Assembly (NCBI GenBank): GCA_902579985.1
Contig: CACHIV010000003.1
Location: 51,194-115,193 of the forward strand
Direction: 5' to 3'
Length of the DNA: 64,000 nucleotides
From: an uncultured Pelagibacteraceae bacterium
GTDB lineage: Bacteria > Pseudomonadota > Alphaproteobacteria > Pelagibacterales > Pelagibacteraceae
Shown in pieces: positions 31,696 to 43,090 of this stretch; the stretch's first letter is position 1; every line of letters begins with the position of its first letter. The position numbers were made by a program, and so were the translations under genes. The notes under the pieces are model-generated. The model made no database searches, was not told the DNA's origin, and saw only the letters and a list, made by a program, of their open reading frames with translations.

Positions 31696-32207
31696 TGTTC
31701 TCTTTTTTCAATTATATCAGATATCTTTTTATTTCTTATTGTAGATATATATTTAGGCGAATTTTGTTTTGATAAAGCTTTCATAGTTGCTCTGATCATG
31801 TTATGAGGATTTGATGTACCCATAGATTTAGCAACTATATCTTTAATTCCTAAAACTTCACAAACAGCTCTAACTGGACCACCAGCGATAATTCCTGTTC
31901 CTTTAGACGCAGATCTCAAAATAATTTTTCCTGCACCATCTTTTGCGTAAACATCATGGTGAATAGTTCTTCCCTCTCTTAGAGGAATATGGATTAACTT
32001 TCGTCTGGCAGTTTCGTTCGCTTTTTTAATTGCATCAGGAACTTGTTTTGCCTTAGCATGGGCTATTCCTATTTTTCCTGCTTGATTACCAACTACAACT
32101 AAAGCAGAAAATCCAAATCTACGACCACCTTTTACAACTTTAGTAATCCTATTGATATGTACCAATTTTTCTAAAATATCGTCATTCTTTTTTTCTTTTA
32201 TATCCAT
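31692..32207 (-). CDS. rpsE: Ribosomal protein S5
   Basis: 'RITKVVKGGRRFGFSALVVVGNQAGKIGIAHAKA'. Confidence 0.98.
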   Translation of the reverse strand: MDIKEKKNDDILEKLVHINRITKVVKGGRRFGFSALVVVGNQAGKIGIAHAKAKQVPDAIKKANETARRKLIHIPLREGRTIHHDVYAKDGAGKIILRSASKGTGIIAGGPVRAVCEVLGIKDIVAKSMGTSNPHNMIRATMKALSKQNSPKYISTIRNKKISDIIEKREQ

Positions 32208-32209
32208 AA

Positions 32210-32566
32210 TTAAAATTCCATTCCATTTTTACGTAATGTTTCAGCAAAGGCTTTTACTCTTCCATGATACTTATAAACACCTCTGTCAAAATAGATTTTT
32301 GTTATTTTTTTTTCTTGAGCCTTTTTGGCTAATTTTTCTGCAACTATTTTTGATAATTCTGTTTTATTTACTTTATTTAGAGATCTGATATCTTTCTCAA
32401 TTGAAGAGCATGAAATAAGAGTAATATTTTTTATATCGTCAATTATCTGTGCAGAAATATTATTAGAAGACCTAGATATACTCAATCTCAATCTATCTGA
32501 GGAAGATACTTTTTTTCCCTTTTTTCTTACTCTGAATTTTTTTCTATCAACAGATTTTAATTTCAT
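32210..32566 (-). CDS. rplR: Ribosomal protein L18
   Basis: '[20 protein letters not shown]', '[20 protein letters not shown]'. Confidence 0.96.
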   Translation of the reverse strand: MKLKSVDRKKFRVRKKGKKVSSSDRLRLSISRSSNNISAQIIDDIKNITLISCSSIEKDIRSLNKVNKTELSKIVAEKLAKKAQEKKITKIYFDRGVYKYHGRVKAFAETLRKNGMEF

Positions 32567-33105
32567 TATTTTTTCTTTCCCTCTTTTTTTAAGACATATT
32601 GTCCTTGTTCTCTAACTCCCTTGCCTTTATATGGTTCAATTTTTCTGAAAGTTTTTATTTTCGAAGCAGTAGTTCCTACTTGCTGTTTATCGGGTCCAGT
32701 TATTTTTAAAATTGTTTGCTTTTCTACAGTAATTTTTATTCCTTCAGGTATATCGAAATTTATGTCATGACTGTAACCAAGCTGTAAATTTAATTGTTTC
32801 CCTTTTAGGGCTGCTCTATATCCTACTCCTACTAGTTCTAAGGTTTTATGATAGCCAGTGCTTGATCCTATAACTGCATTATTAATTAAACTTCTGTTCA
32901 TTCCCCATAATCTTTTAGAATTTTCATTAATCTTAATTGGTTTTATTGATATATTTTTACCTTCTGTAATATCAATTTTAAACATGTCTAAATCTATATT
33001 TAAAGATTTTTTGCCTAACGGTCCTTCTATATTTAATACATTTCCAGTCAAGGCAGCTTTGACTTTATCAGGAATTGAAATATTAATTTTACCAATTTTA
33101 GACAT
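32566..33105 (-). CDS. rplF: Ribosomal protein L6
   Basis: '[15 protein letters not shown]', '[26 protein letters not shown]'. Confidence 0.97.
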   Translation of the reverse strand: MSKIGKINISIPDKVKAALTGNVLNIEGPLGKKSLNIDLDMFKIDITEGKNISIKPIKINENSKRLWGMNRSLINNAVIGSSTGYHKTLELVGVGYRAALKGKQLNLQLGYSHDINFDIPEGIKITVEKQTILKITGPDKQQVGTTASKIKTFRKIEPYKGKGVREQGQYVLKKEGKKK

Positions 33106-33500
33106 TAAAATACCTTACAAATTATCTCTCCACCAACTTTTTGTTTCCTAGCATCAACATCAGTCATTACACCTTTTGGAGTTGATACTATTGCGATACC
33201 AAGTCCACCATTTATTTTTGGTAGGCTCGCAGCGCTAGAAAATATTCTTCTACCAGGTTTTGAAATTCTTTCAAAAGTACTTATAACAGGATTTCCTGAA
33301 TGGTACTTTAAATCTACTAATAGAATAGATTTATTTGTTTCATTATCAATCTTATAATCTTTTATAAAGCCCTCACTTTTTAAAATATCTGCAATTTTTA
33401 CCTTAAAATTAGATGAAGGCAGTGCAACTTTTTTATGATTTCTTACCTGTGCATTTTTAATTCTTGCTATCATATCTCCTATTGGATCACTTAAACTCAT
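33105..33500 (-). CDS. rpsH: Ribosomal protein S8
   Basis: 'DPIGDMIARIKNAQ', 'GLGIAIVSTPKGVMTDVDARKQKVGGEIICKVF'. Confidence 0.97.
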   Translation of the reverse strand: MSLSDPIGDMIARIKNAQVRNHKKVALPSSNFKVKIADILKSEGFIKDYKIDNETNKSILLVDLKYHSGNPVISTFERISKPGRRIFSSAASLPKINGGLGIAIVSTPKGVMTDVDARKQKVGGEIICKVF

Positions 33501-33510
33501 ATTTTCCTTT

Positions 33511-33816
33511 CTACCAGCTTGACTTAGTCATACCTGGAATTAATCCCTGTAATCCTAAGTCCCTTAAAGCTATTCTTGATATTTTTAATTTTCTATAAAC
33601 TCCATGAGGTCTCCCAGTAATTTGACATCTATTCATAACTCTATTTTTTGCTGAATTTCTGGGTAACTTAGATAATTTTTGTTGAGCTTTAAATCTTTCT
33701 TCTAATGAAATCTTTTTATTCATGACAATTTTCTTTAAAGCTTTTCTTTTTTTAAAAAGTCTGTCAGATAATTTAATTCTTCTATTATTTTTATTGATAG
33801 CACTAGCTTTAGCCAT
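33511..33816 (-). CDS. rpsN: Ribosomal protein S14
   Basis: 'NRCQITGRPHGVYRKLKISRIALRDL'. Confidence 0.97.
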   Translation of the reverse strand: MAKASAINKNNRRIKLSDRLFKKRKALKKIVMNKKISLEERFKAQQKLSKLPRNSAKNRVMNRCQITGRPHGVYRKLKISRIALRDLGLQGLIPGMTKSSW

Positions 33817-33818
33817 TT

Positions 33819-34373
33819 TTAATTATCTCCTTTTTTAATGAATGGAAAATTTAATTTTTCTAAAAGAGCTAAACTATGCTCTGTATTGATAGCTGAAATT
33901 ACGATAACTATATCTAAACCTCTTATTTTATCAATTCTATCAAAATTAACTTCAGGAAAAATTATATGTTCTTTAATTCCAAAAGTATAATTACCAAATT
34001 TATCAAATCCTTTTGATGACAAGCCTCTGAAGTCTTTAATTCGTGGTAAAGCTATATTTACCAACCTATCAATAAATTCATACATTTTATTACCCCTAAG
34101 TGTTACTTTTAATCCTGCATTTGCTCCTTTTCTTGTTTTAAAATTTGCAACTGATTTTTTAAATTTAGTAACAACTGGTTTTTGACCGGCAATTTTACTT
34201 AAATCTTCTTCTGTAGACTTAAGAATCTTTGAGTCAGCTCCATCTAGTCCAAGACCCATGTTAATTACTACTTTTTCTAATTTTGGGCCCATATAAAGAT
34301 TTTTAAAACCTAGCTTTTCTTTTAAAGATGGTTGAATTTCTTTATAATAAAGTTGTTTTAATCTTGGTGTCAT
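33819..34373 (-). CDS. rplE: Ribosomal protein L5
   Basis: 'KVVINMGLG', 'GQKPVVTKFKKSVANFKTRKG'. Confidence 0.97.
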   Translation of the reverse strand: MTPRLKQLYYKEIQPSLKEKLGFKNLYMGPKLEKVVINMGLGLDGADSKILKSTEEDLSKIAGQKPVVTKFKKSVANFKTRKGANAGLKVTLRGNKMYEFIDRLVNIALPRIKDFRGLSSKGFDKFGNYTFGIKEHIIFPEVNFDRIDKIRGLDIVIVISAINTEHSLALLEKLNFPFIKKGDN

Positions 34374-34621
34374 TATTTTTTATTTTCAATTTTTTTTATT
34401 TTTTTTTTTTCACTAACAATCGTTAGATTTGAAAGATGTATAAAACTTTCTTTAGATATTATTCCACCTTTTTTTTCTTTTGTTGTTTTAATATGTTTTT
34501 TCACAATATTAATTCCCTGAACCTTGGCTCTATTATTAGATTTATCAATCTCAATAACTTCACCTTCTTTTTTTTTATCTCTTCCAGTTAAAATTTTTAC
34601 TTTAATACCTTTTTTAATCAT
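34373..34621 (-). CDS. rplX: Ribosomal protein L24
   Basis: KOW '[37 protein letters not shown]'. Confidence 0.95.
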   Translation of the reverse strand: MIKKGIKVKILTGRDKKKEGEVIEIDKSNNRAKVQGINIVKKHIKTTKEKKGGIISKESFIHLSNLTIVSEKKKIKKIENKK

Positions 34622-34990
34622 TTATAAAACCTCTGGAGCTAATGAAATTATTTTCATTTGCCCTCTATTTCTTAATTCTCTAGTTACTGGACCAAAAATT
34701 CTTGTTCCAACTGGTTCACCTTTATCATCAACTAAAACTGCAGCATTATTATCAAATCTAACTTTTGATCCATCATCTCTGTGAATTCCTTTTTTTACTC
34801 TAACTACTACAGCTTTATGAACACTTCCTTTTTTAACTTTTCCCTTTGGAATTGCTTCTTTTACAGCAATAACAATAGTATCTCCAATGCTTGCATATCT
34901 ACGTTTAGATCCACCTAAAACTTTAATACACTCTATTTTTTTTGCACCAGTATTATCTGCTACTAATAATTCAGTTTGTACTTGTATCAT
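34622..34990 (-). CDS. rplN: Ribosomal protein L14
   Basis: '[27 protein letters not shown]'. Confidence 0.98.
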   Translation of the reverse strand: MIQVQTELLVADNTGAKKIECIKVLGGSKRRYASIGDTIVIAVKEAIPKGKVKKGSVHKAVVVRVKKGIHRDDGSKVRFDNNAAVLVDDKGEPVGTRIFGPVTRELRNRGQMKIISLAPEVL

Positions 34991-35223
34991 TTAGAGCCAT
35001 CCATCACTTGAAATTTTTTATTTTTAGAAAAAGGTTTGCATTCAATTATTGAAACTTTATCACCTATTTTAAATTTATTATTTTCATCATGTGCACTATA
35101 CTTTTTTTTAACCTTAAGAACTTTTTTAAGAATTGGATGTGAATATTTTCTTTCTACAGAAACAGTTATTGTTTTATTAGGTTTGTCACTAGTAACTATC
35201 CCTGTTAATATTTTTTTAGGCAT
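34987..35223 (-). CDS. rpsQ: Ribosomal protein S17
   Basis: '[26 protein letters not shown]'. Confidence 0.97.
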   Translation of the reverse strand: MPKKILTGIVTSDKPNKTITVSVERKYSHPILKKVLKVKKKYSAHDENNKFKIGDKVSIIECKPFSKNKKFQVMDGSK

Positions 35224-35407
35224 TTAATTCTTTCTTTAATTTAGTTTTTAATCTTGCAATAGTTTTTTTTGTCTGTCCAATCTTTGAAGGATTAGTGATT
35301 TGTGAATTAATCTTCTGAAATCTAAAATTAAACAAATCTTTTTTTAACTTATCAATACTTTTAATAGCTTGATCTTTAGACAATTTTTTAATTTCTTGTT
35401 TTTTCAT
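35216..35407 (-). CDS. rpmC: Ribosomal protein L29
   Basis: 63 aa; position between rplP and rpsQ; 'LFNFRFQKINSQITNPSKIGQTKKTIARLKT'. Confidence 0.95.
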   Translation of the reverse strand: MKKQEIKKLSKDQAIKSIDKLKKDLFNFRFQKINSQITNPSKIGQTKKTIARLKTKLKKELNA

Positions 35408-35408
35408 T

Positions 35409-35819
35409 TTATGTAAATCTTTTAATAAATTTTGTTTTAATTGGTAATTTAGCTGAAGCTTTATAAAGAGCTTCTTTTGCTATAATCTCTGAAACTCCAT
35501 CAACCTCAAATAAAATTCTACCAGGTTTTACTCTACAAGCCCAAAATTCTGGAGCTCCCTTACCTTTTCCCATACGAACTTCTACAGGCTTTTTAGATAC
35601 TGGTATATTTGGAAATATTCTTGTCCATACTCGTCCCTGTCTTTTCATATGTCTCGTTAAAGCAACTCTTGCAGCCTCAATTTGTTTACCTATAACTCTT
35701 TCAGGTGCCATTGCTTTTAAAGCAAATGAGCCATAGTTTATTGTACTTGCTCTAGATGCTGTACCATGAATTCTACCTTTGTGAGCTTTTCTAAATTTTG
35801 ATCTAACAGGCTGCAACAT
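35409..35819 (-). CDS. rplP: Ribosomal protein L16
   Basis: '[19 protein letters not shown]', '[27 protein letters not shown]'. Confidence 0.98.
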   Translation of the reverse strand: MLQPVRSKFRKAHKGRIHGTASRASTINYGSFALKAMAPERVIGKQIEAARVALTRHMKRQGRVWTRIFPNIPVSKKPVEVRMGKGKGAPEFWACRVKPGRILFEVDGVSEIIAKEALYKASAKLPIKTKFIKRFT

Positions 35820-35821
35820 AA

Positions 35822-36502
35822 TTATTCCTTAATTTCTTTTGAAGAAACTTTATTAGTTTCTTGATTAAATTCTTTTGCAAAAACCTCACCTTTATAAATC
35901 CAAATTTTAACTCCAATAATACCAAAAGTTGTTAAGGCTTCTGCTTCTGCATAATCTATATCAGCTCTTAATGTATGAGATGGAATACTTCCTTCTCTTA
36001 ACCATTCAGTTCTAGCTATTTCATTTCCACCTAGTCTACCACTTATTGAAACTTTGATTCCTTTTGCTCCAAGTCTCAAACATGACTGCATAGCTCTTTT
36101 CATTGCTCTTCTATATGAAATTCTTTTTACAAGTTGTTGTGCAATATTTTCTGCTACTAAAAAAGCATTTGTTTCTGGTTTTTTTACTTCTTTAATATTT
36201 AATGTTACATCATTATTTGTAAATTTAGATAAATTGTTTTTAATTTTATCAATATCACTACCTTTTTTACCAATAACAAATCCTGGTCTTGAAGTGTAAA
36301 TTGTAACAAAACATTTATTTGAAGTTCGTTCTATCATTACTTTAGAAACACCAGAATTAACTACATTTTTTTTGATATAATTTCTAATTTTAAAATCTTC
36401 AATTAAGTAATTCCCAAAGTCTTTCTTTTTTGCATACCAAACAGAATCCCAGCCTCTATTTACGCCAAGTCTAAAACCTACTGGATTAACTTTTTGACCC
36501 AT
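35822..36502 (-). CDS. rpsC: Ribosomal protein S3
   Basis: '[20 protein letters not shown]', KH domain. Confidence 0.98.
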   Translation of the reverse strand: MGQKVNPVGFRLGVNRGWDSVWYAKKKDFGNYLIEDFKIRNYIKKNVVNSGVSKVMIERTSNKCFVTIYTSRPGFVIGKKGSDIDKIKNNLSKFTNNDVTLNIKEVKKPETNAFLVAENIAQQLVKRISYRRAMKRAMQSCLRLGAKGIKVSISGRLGGNEIARTEWLREGSIPSHTLRADIDYAEAEALTTFGIIGVKIWIYKGEVFAKEFNQETNKVSSKEIKE

Positions 36503-36884
36503 GACTCTCCATTTTCTTTGTTTCAGCTAAAATAATTGTTATTGATGAATATGGTTTCAAAATTGGTGCTGCTCTTCCTTTTGCTCTTGCCCTAAATCTT
36601 TTCATAATAATTTTTTTTCCACAGTAAGCTTCTTTTATTACTAGTTTATCAATATCATACTGATTATTATTTTCTGCATTTGCTACAGCTGATGATACTG
36701 TTTTTCTGATTTCTTTTGTAATTCTTTTTTCTGAAAATAATAAATCTCTTATAGCTTCATCAACTTTTTTACCAACTATTCCTTTAAGTATAGGATTTAA
36801 TTTTCTAACACTAGATCTTATATTATTGTTAACTGATCTAACTGTATTTTCTCTCAATTTGTTTATTTTCTTTTTTTTACCCAT
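36486..36884 (-). CDS. rplV: Ribosomal protein L22
   Basis: Position; '[24 protein letters not shown]'. Confidence 0.95.
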   Translation of the reverse strand: MGKKKKINKLRENTVRSVNNNIRSSVRKLNPILKGIVGKKVDEAIRDLLFSEKRITKEIRKTVSSAVANAENNNQYDIDKLVIKEAYCGKKIIMKRFRARAKGRAAPILKPYSSITIILAETKKMESHGSKS

Positions 36885-36886
36885 AA

Positions 36887-37195
36887 TTATTTTTTACCGT
36901 CTGTTGTTTCTGTTTTCACTGCAGCTGCTTTTTTATCAGCTGGTGTATGCCCAAAAAATGTTCTAGTTGGTGAAAATTCACCTAGTTTATGACCTACCAT
37001 ATCTTCTGATATAGTAACCGGTATAAATTTCTTGCCATTATAAATTAAAAAACTTACTCCAACAAATTCAGGAATAATAGTTGATTTTCTTGACCATGTT
37101 TTAATAGGTATTTTTTTTGGATCAGTTTTTTGTTTTTCAGCTTTTTTTATTAAGCTCTCTTCAACAAAAGGTCCTTTCCACACAGATCTAGACAT
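36887..37195 (-). CDS. rpsS: Ribosomal protein S19
   Basis: '[15 protein letters not shown]', '[18 protein letters not shown]'. Confidence 0.98.
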   Translation of the reverse strand: MSRSVWKGPFVEESLIKKAEKQKTDPKKIPIKTWSRKSTIIPEFVGVSFLIYNGKKFIPVTISEDMVGHKLGEFSPTRTFFGHTPADKKAAAVKTETTDGKK

Positions 37196-38040
37196 TATTT
37201 CTTAGTATCCTTTCTTTTATTTCTTCTTTTAACTATAAATTTGTCAGTTCTCTTATTATCTCTAGTTTTTAATCCTTTCGCGGATTGACCAGTTGGAGAA
37301 ACAGGATGTCTTCCTCCTGCACTTTTACCTTCACCACCACCATGAGGATGATCAACTGGATTTTTTACAACACCTCTAGTGTGAGGTCTTCTGCCAAGCC
37401 ATCTTGATCTACCAGCTTTTCCAATTTTAATATTTTTTTGATCAGCATTAGATAAAACTCCAATAGTAGCCATACATCTAGAATCTATCTTTCTTACTTC
37501 TCCCGAAGTCATTTTTATTAATGAATAATTGCCATCTAAACCAGTTATTATAACGGATGTTCCTGCTGATCTTGCAATTTTTCCTCCTGCACCTGGTCTC
37601 AATTCGACATTATGAATATTAATTCCAACAGGTATATCTCTTAGAGGCATGCAGTTTCCTATTTTAATCTCTTTTTCTGTACCATTTTCAATTATATCTC
37701 CAACTTTAATTTTTTGAGGTGCTAAATAATAAAAATGCTGTCCGTCCTCAAACTTAACGAGCATGATGTAACAAGATCTATTTGGATCATACTCAATTCT
37801 TTCTACCTTTGCAGTCATGTCAATTTTTTTTCTGTAAAAATCTACAATTCTATACATTTTTTTATGTCCACCACCCGACATATTTCTTGATGTTATATGA
37901 CCATTATTGTTTCTTCCACGCATAGCATTTTTAGGTTCTACTAAAGTTTTAAAAGGTTTACCTTTCCATAAACCTGTTCTATCTACTAAGACAGTTCCTC
38001 TTGTTGATTTTGTATATGGTTTAAAAGTTTTTAATGTCAT
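37195..38040 (-). CDS. rplB: Ribosomal protein L2
   Basis: '[23 protein letters not shown]', '[27 protein letters not shown]'. Confidence 0.98.
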   Translation of the reverse strand: MTLKTFKPYTKSTRGTVLVDRTGLWKGKPFKTLVEPKNAMRGRNNNGHITSRNMSGGGHKKMYRIVDFYRKKIDMTAKVERIEYDPNRSCYIMLVKFEDGQHFYYLAPQKIKVGDIIENGTEKEIKIGNCMPLRDIPVGINIHNVELRPGAGGKIARSAGTSVIITGLDGNYSLIKMTSGEVRKIDSRCMATIGVLSNADQKNIKIGKAGRSRWLGRRPHTRGVVKNPVDHPHGGGEGKSAGGRHPVSPTGQSAKGLKTRDNKRTDKFIVKRRNKRKDTKK

Positions 38041-38043
38041 TCT

Positions 38044-38337
38044 TTAAATTCCAGTTGTTAGATCTATACTTTGACCTTTTTTAAGAGTTATAATAGCTTT
38101 TTTAAAACCTTGAACTTTCACTTTTCTTCCTCTAGTTTCTTTTATTCTATTTTGTTTATTAATTATATTAATTTTAATTACATTTACTTTAAAAATTTTT
38201 TCAATATTTTTTTTTAAATCATTTTTTGTAGCAATTCTTGGTACTTTAAAAACAATTTTATTTTGTTCAGAAAGATTTGTAGTTTTTTCTGTAACTATAG
38301 GAGATAAAATTTTATCGTATAAATGAATTTTATACAT
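38044..38337 (-). CDS. rplW: Ribosomal protein L23
   Basis: 'LSPIVTEKTTNLSEQNKIVFKV'. Confidence 0.96.
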   Translation of the reverse strand: MYKIHLYDKILSPIVTEKTTNLSEQNKIVFKVPRIATKNDLKKNIEKIFKVNVIKINIINKQNRIKETRGRKVKVQGFKKAIITLKKGQSIDLTTGI

Positions 38338-38338
38338 T

Positions 38339-38962
38339 TTATGAATATCTCTTTTCTAGTTCTTTTACTGAACTTTCAGTAAATACAACTTTCTTAAATT
38401 TTACTATATCAAAAGCGCTAAAATGATTTATATCTGTAACTTTAACGTTTGGAATATTTCTGATTGATTTTTCTATTTTTTCTTTTGAAGACTTATCTAA
38501 AATAATCAATGAATTTGTAATTTCAAATTTCTTTATAATTGAATACATTTCTTTTGTTTTTTTTATTACATTAGTAAAATCATTAAAAACTACTAAATGA
38601 TTAAGATTATTTTTTTCAGTAATTAATGAAGCAATGCTAAGTTTTTTTTCACTTTTATTTAATTTTCTTTTTTTATAAGCGAGTTCACCTTTCGGACCAT
38701 GAGCAACACCTCCGCCAACAAAAATTGGAGCTTTTCTACTTGCGTGTCTAGCACCCCCAGTGCCTTTTTGTGCATATATTTTTGACGTAGAACCAGTAAT
38801 TTCATTTTGTTGTTTAGTTTTTCCATGTCTACCTTTGTAATTTGCATTAGTTTTAAATAAAACGTTATCAACTAATTTTTTATTAATTTTTGCAGAAAAA
38901 ATTTTATCTAAAACTTCTATCGAAGTTTTTTTACCATCTAGATTGACTGAGTTTATTTTCAT
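38339..38962 (-). CDS. rplD: Ribosomal protein L4
   Basis: 'EITGSTSKIYAQKGTGGARHASRKAPIFVGGGVAHGP'. Confidence 0.97.
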   Translation of the reverse strand: MKINSVNLDGKKTSIEVLDKIFSAKINKKLVDNVLFKTNANYKGRHGKTKQQNEITGSTSKIYAQKGTGGARHASRKAPIFVGGGVAHGPKGELAYKKRKLNKSEKKLSIASLITEKNNLNHLVVFNDFTNVIKKTKEMYSIIKKFEITNSLIILDKSSKEKIEKSIRNIPNVKVTDINHFSAFDIVKFKKVVFTESSVKELEKRYS

Positions 38963-39672
38963 GATTTTTTCTTTTTATCTGGGGTTTTTTTTGCTTTTTC
39001 AGCTGCTTCTATTTTCTGACTAATTGTCATTTTATTTATATTTTTAATTGATTTTTTAACTAAAATTTCTGTATTTTTTGAACCAGGTATAGACCCTTTT
39101 AAATATAAAAGTTCATTTTCTAAATCTGTTTTAATAATTTCTAAATTTTGCATTGTTCTTATTTTATCACCCATATGACCTGCCATTTTTTTTCCTTTAA
39201 AAACTTTACCAGGATCTTGTCTTTGTCCAGTCGATCCATGTGATCTATGTGAAACAGAAACTCCATGTGTTGCTCTAAGACCACTAAAGTTATGTCTTTT
39301 CATTGCGCCTGCAAACCCTTTTCCAATAGTTTTAGATGTTGTATCAACAAATTTTACCTCTTTAAAAATCTCTAATCCAAACTCATTGCCTTCTTTATAG
39401 TCATCTGTGTTTTTAACTCTAAATTCTTTTAATTTTTTCTTTGCTTCAGTATTTTTTTTTGCATACATACCCTTCATGGCTTTTGTAATTTTTGAATTTT
39501 TAATTTTACCATAACCTAGTTGAACTGCTTTATAGCCACGCTTATCCTCTTTTATAACATTAATTACTCTAGCTTTTTCCATCTTAACCACCGTTACAGG
39601 AACTAGTTGACCAGTTTTATAAAACTCTCTAGTCATTCCTATTTTTTTTCCAATTAAAGCTATTTCAGTCAT
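38959..39672 (-). CDS. rplC: Ribosomal protein L3
   Basis: 'LIGKKIGMTREF', 'HRSHGSTGQRQDPGKVFKGKKMAGHMG'. Confidence 0.97.
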   Translation of the reverse strand: MTEIALIGKKIGMTREFYKTGQLVPVTVVKMEKARVINVIKEDKRGYKAVQLGYGKIKNSKITKAMKGMYAKKNTEAKKKLKEFRVKNTDDYKEGNEFGLEIFKEVKFVDTTSKTIGKGFAGAMKRHNFSGLRATHGVSVSHRSHGSTGQRQDPGKVFKGKKMAGHMGDKIRTMQNLEIIKTDLENELLYLKGSIPGSKNTEILVKKSIKNINKMTISQKIEAAEKAKKTPDKKKKS

Positions 39673-39674
39673 AA

Positions 39675-39983
39675 TTAAATCTTTATTTCCACATCAACTC
39701 CTGATGCTAAATCTAATTTCATTAAAGCCTCAACAGTTTGAGGAGTTGGTTCGATAATATCGATCAATCTTTTATGTGTTCTAGTTTCAAATTGTTCTCT
39801 ACTTTTTTTATCAATATGTGGTGATTTAAGAACAGTATATCTCTCAATTTTAGTTGGTAGTGGTATTGGTCCTTTAATTGTCGCTCCTGTTCTTTTAACA
39901 GTATTAACGATTTCTTCAGTAGATGTATCTAAAATCTTATTATCGTAAGCTCTTAATTTAATTCTAATATTTTGTTTTTCCAT
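39675..39983 (-). CDS. rpsJ: Ribosomal protein S10
   Basis: '[25 protein letters not shown]'. Start reset to the internal ATG at 39983, which removes the overlap with fusA. Confidence 0.97.
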   Translation of the reverse strand: MEKQNIRIKLRAYDNKILDTSTEEIVNTVKRTGATIKGPIPLPTKIERYTVLKSPHIDKKSREQFETRTHKRLIDIIEPTPQTVEALMKLDLASGVDVEIKI

Positions 39984-39990
39984 AATAACT

Positions 39991-42069
39991 TTATCCTGCA
40001 ATTTTTTTTGTTACTTCATCCTGAACATTTTGTGGAACTTTTGAATAATGATCAAAGAACATTGAATATTGAGCTCTTCCTTGAGACATTGATCTTAAAC
40101 TATTAATATATCCAAACATATTAGCTAATGGGACCATAGCTGTAATTACTGTAGCATTTCCTCTTTGTTCTTGAGTGTTAATTTGTCCCCTTCGACTATT
40201 TAAATCTCCAATGACATCACCCATATAGTCTTCTGGAGTAACTACTTCAACTCTCATCACAGGCTCTAATAATTTTAATGTACCTTTAGTACAAGCTTCT
40301 TTAAAGCAAGCTCTACTAGCTAATTCAAATGCAAGTACACTTGAATCAACATCATGATGTAAACCATCAAGAATTGTAACTTTATAATCAATCATAGGGA
40401 ATCCAGCTAAGATTCCACCATCAGAAACTGTTTCAATTCCCTTTTCAACGCCTGGGATGAACTCTTTTGGGATAGCGCCACCTTTAATTTTACTTTCTAC
40501 TAATCTCCCTGCACCAGGTTCTTGAGGTTCTACTAAAAGTTTTACCTTAGCAAATTGTCCTGCACCTCCACTTTGTTTTTTATGAGTATATTCGACTTCA
40601 GAAGGATTTTGTAAAGTTTCTCTATAAGCAACTTGCGGTGCACCAACATTTGCTTCAACTTTAAATTCTCTTTTCATTCTATCTACGATAATATCTAAGT
40701 GAAGTTCACCCATTCCCTTAATAATTGTTTGACCAGATTCTTCATCAGAAGTTACTCTAAAAGAAGGATCTTCTTTTGCCAGTCTTCCTAAAGCTTCTCC
40801 CATTTTTTCTTGGTCAGCTTTTGTCTTGGGTTCAACAGCAATTTCAATCACTGGATCTGGAAATTCCATTGGTTCTAATAAAACTGGATTTTCTTCATCA
40901 CATAAAGTATGTCCAGTTATAGTGTATTTTAACCCTGCTAATGCTACTATATCACCGGCATTTGCTTCTTTAATATCTTCTCTAGAATTTGCATGCATTA
41001 AAAGCATTCTTCCAACTCTCTCTTCTTTTTCTTTAGATGAGTTATATATGCCTGTGCCAGTTTTAATTGTGCCTGAATAAACTCTAATAAATGTAAGTGA
41101 ACCTACAAATGGATCATTGGCAACTTTAAAAGCTAAAGCAGAAAAACCAGCTCCATCTTCGAATTTCATTTCAACTTCATCTTCTGAGCCTGGTTTAGTT
41201 CCTTTTATCAAACCAATATCTATTGGACTAGGAAGATAATTAATAACTGCATCTAATAATGGCTGAACTCCTTTATTTTTAAAAGCAGATCCTGTTAAAA
41301 CTGGTACAAAATCAAAATTTAGTGTTCCTTTTCTTATACACTTAATCAAATCTTCCTCTTTAATTTCTTCTCCATTTAAGTACGATTCCATTAATTTTTC
41401 ATCTTGCTCCACTGCCATTTCAACTAATTCAGTCCTATATTTTTTTGAAATCTCTTTAAGATTCTCCGGAATTTCTTTATATTCCCACTCTGCACCTAAA
41501 GCTTCATTTTTCCATACTTGAGCTTTCATTTTAACAAGATCAACAACTCCTGAAAGAGAGGACTCAATACCTATTGGAACTTGTATAATTAAAGGTTTAG
41601 CACCTAGCCTATCTTTAATCATATCAACACATCTAAAAAAATCTGCTCCAGTTCTATCAAGTTTGTTTACGAAACAAATTCTTGGAACTTTATATTTATC
41701 AGCTTGTCTCCACACTGTTTCTGATTGTGGTTCAACTCCAGCGACACCATCAAAAACTGCAACTGCCCCATCTAAAACTTTTAAGGATCTCTCAACTTCT
41801 ATAGTAAAATCTACATGACCAGGAGTATCTATTATATTGATTCTGTGGTCTTGCCAAAAGCAAGTGGTTGCTGCTGAAGTGATTGTAATTCCTCTTTCTT
41901 GTTCTTGTTCCATCCAATCCATAGTAGCTGCACCGTCATGGACTTCACCAATCTTATGACTTTTTCCAGTATAATATAAAATTCTTTCAGTAGTGGTTGT
42001 TTTTCCAGCATCTATATGAGCCATAATTCCAATATTTCTATATTTATCTAATGTATGCGTTCTAACCAT
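39991..42069 (-). CDS. fusA: Elongation factor G
   Basis: '[25 protein letters not shown]'. Confidence 0.99.
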   Translation of the reverse strand: MVRTHTLDKYRNIGIMAHIDAGKTTTTERILYYTGKSHKIGEVHDGAATMDWMEQEQERGITITSAATTCFWQDHRINIIDTPGHVDFTIEVERSLKVLDGAVAVFDGVAGVEPQSETVWRQADKYKVPRICFVNKLDRTGADFFRCVDMIKDRLGAKPLIIQVPIGIESSLSGVVDLVKMKAQVWKNEALGAEWEYKEIPENLKEISKKYRTELVEMAVEQDEKLMESYLNGEEIKEEDLIKCIRKGTLNFDFVPVLTGSAFKNKGVQPLLDAVINYLPSPIDIGLIKGTKPGSEDEVEMKFEDGAGFSALAFKVANDPFVGSLTFIRVYSGTIKTGTGIYNSSKEKEERVGRMLLMHANSREDIKEANAGDIVALAGLKYTITGHTLCDEENPVLLEPMEFPDPVIEIAVEPKTKADQEKMGEALGRLAKEDPSFRVTSDEESGQTIIKGMGELHLDIIVDRMKREFKVEANVGAPQVAYRETLQNPSEVEYTHKKQSGGAGQFAKVKLLVEPQEPGAGRLVESKIKGGAIPKEFIPGVEKGIETVSDGGILAGFPMIDYKVTILDGLHHDVDSSVLAFELASRACFKEACTKGTLKLLEPVMRVEVVTPEDYMGDVIGDLNSRRGQINTQEQRGNATVITAMVPLANMFGYINSLRSMSQGRAQYSMFFDHYSKVPQNVQDEVTKKIAG

Positions 42070-42075
42070 AATTTA

Positions 42076-42546
42076 TTACCATCTAAAATGAGCAAAAGCT
42101 TTATTTGACTCTGCCATTTTATGAACATCCTCTTTTTTTTTAACTGCAGATCCTTTTCTTTCATAAGCATCATATAATTCGCTAAAAATTTTATCTGACA
42201 TATTTTTATCTTTTCTTTTTCTGGAAGCATCTATTAACCATCTTATTGCAAGAGCTTGGGCTCTTTTACTTTTAACTTCAACTGGAACTTGATATGTAGC
42301 ACCACCTACTCTACGAGATCTAACTTCTACAGTGGGCTTTATATTGTTTATTGCCTCATTAAAAACATTTATGGGTTCTTCCTTTGTTTTTGACTTTATC
42401 TTATTTATAGCTTCATAGACAATTTTTTCAGCAACTACTTTTTTCCCATCATACATTATAGAGTTGATTAATTTTGGAATAATAGTTGAATTATAAATTG
42501 GATCTGGAGTAACAATTTTTTTTGGTTGTGTTTTTTTTCTAGACAT
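42076..42546 (-). CDS. rpsG: Ribosomal protein S7
   Basis: 'VEVRSRRVGGATYQVPVEVKSKRAQALAIRWL'. Confidence 0.98.
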   Translation of the reverse strand: MSRKKTQPKKIVTPDPIYNSTIIPKLINSIMYDGKKVVAEKIVYEAINKIKSKTKEEPINVFNEAINNIKPTVEVRSRRVGGATYQVPVEVKSKRAQALAIRWLIDASRKRKDKNMSDKIFSELYDAYERKGSAVKKKEDVHKMAESNKAFAHFRW

Positions 42547-42551
42547 TATTA

Positions 42552-42923
42552 TTATTTACCTTTTTTAGTTCCATATAAAGATCTACGTTGTTTTCTGTTT
42601 GCTACTCCTTGGGTATCTAAATTTCCTCTAAGAATATGATAACGTACTCCAGGTAAATCTTTTACACGACCACCTCTAATTAAAACTACTGAGTGTTCTT
42701 GAAGGTTATGTCCTTCACCACCAATATATGCTGTCACTTCAAAACCATTTGAAAGTCTTACCCTTGCAACTTTTCTTAATGCAGAGTTAGGTTTTTTAGG
42801 TGTTGTTGTATAAACTTTAACACAAACACCTCTTTTCAAAGGTTGTTTTTGTAAGGCAGGAACTTTGTTCCTGGCAACCGGTTTAGTTCTCTTTTTTCTT
42901 AACAACTGATTTATAGTTGGCAT
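42552..42923 (-). CDS. rpsL: Ribosomal protein S12
   Basis: '[12 protein letters not shown]', '[20 protein letters not shown]'. Confidence 0.99.
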   Translation of the reverse strand: MPTINQLLRKKRTKPVARNKVPALQKQPLKRGVCVKVYTTTPKKPNSALRKVARVRLSNGFEVTAYIGGEGHNLQEHSVVLIRGGRVKDLPGVRYHILRGNLDTQGVANRKQRRSLYGTKKGK

Positions 42924-43034
42924 AAATATTTAAAATTAATTATTGTATTTTTGAAAGAAAATAACTGACAGGTTATTAAATGGCAGCGTTTAGTTCCGTA
43001 AATTAGGTACTACATTCCAACCAAAAACATCGCC

Positions 43035-43062
43035 AAAATACTATTAAATTTTACTTTGTCAA
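43035..43062 (-). promoter_or_regulatory. Putative str-operon promoter (TTGACA-N16-TATTTT)
   Basis: Minus strand: -35 43057-43062 and -10 43035-43040, in the 167-nt rpoC-rpsL gap. Confidence 0.6.
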
Positions 43063-43090
43063 ACTAAAACTACAAGTAAAACGCGCTTAT

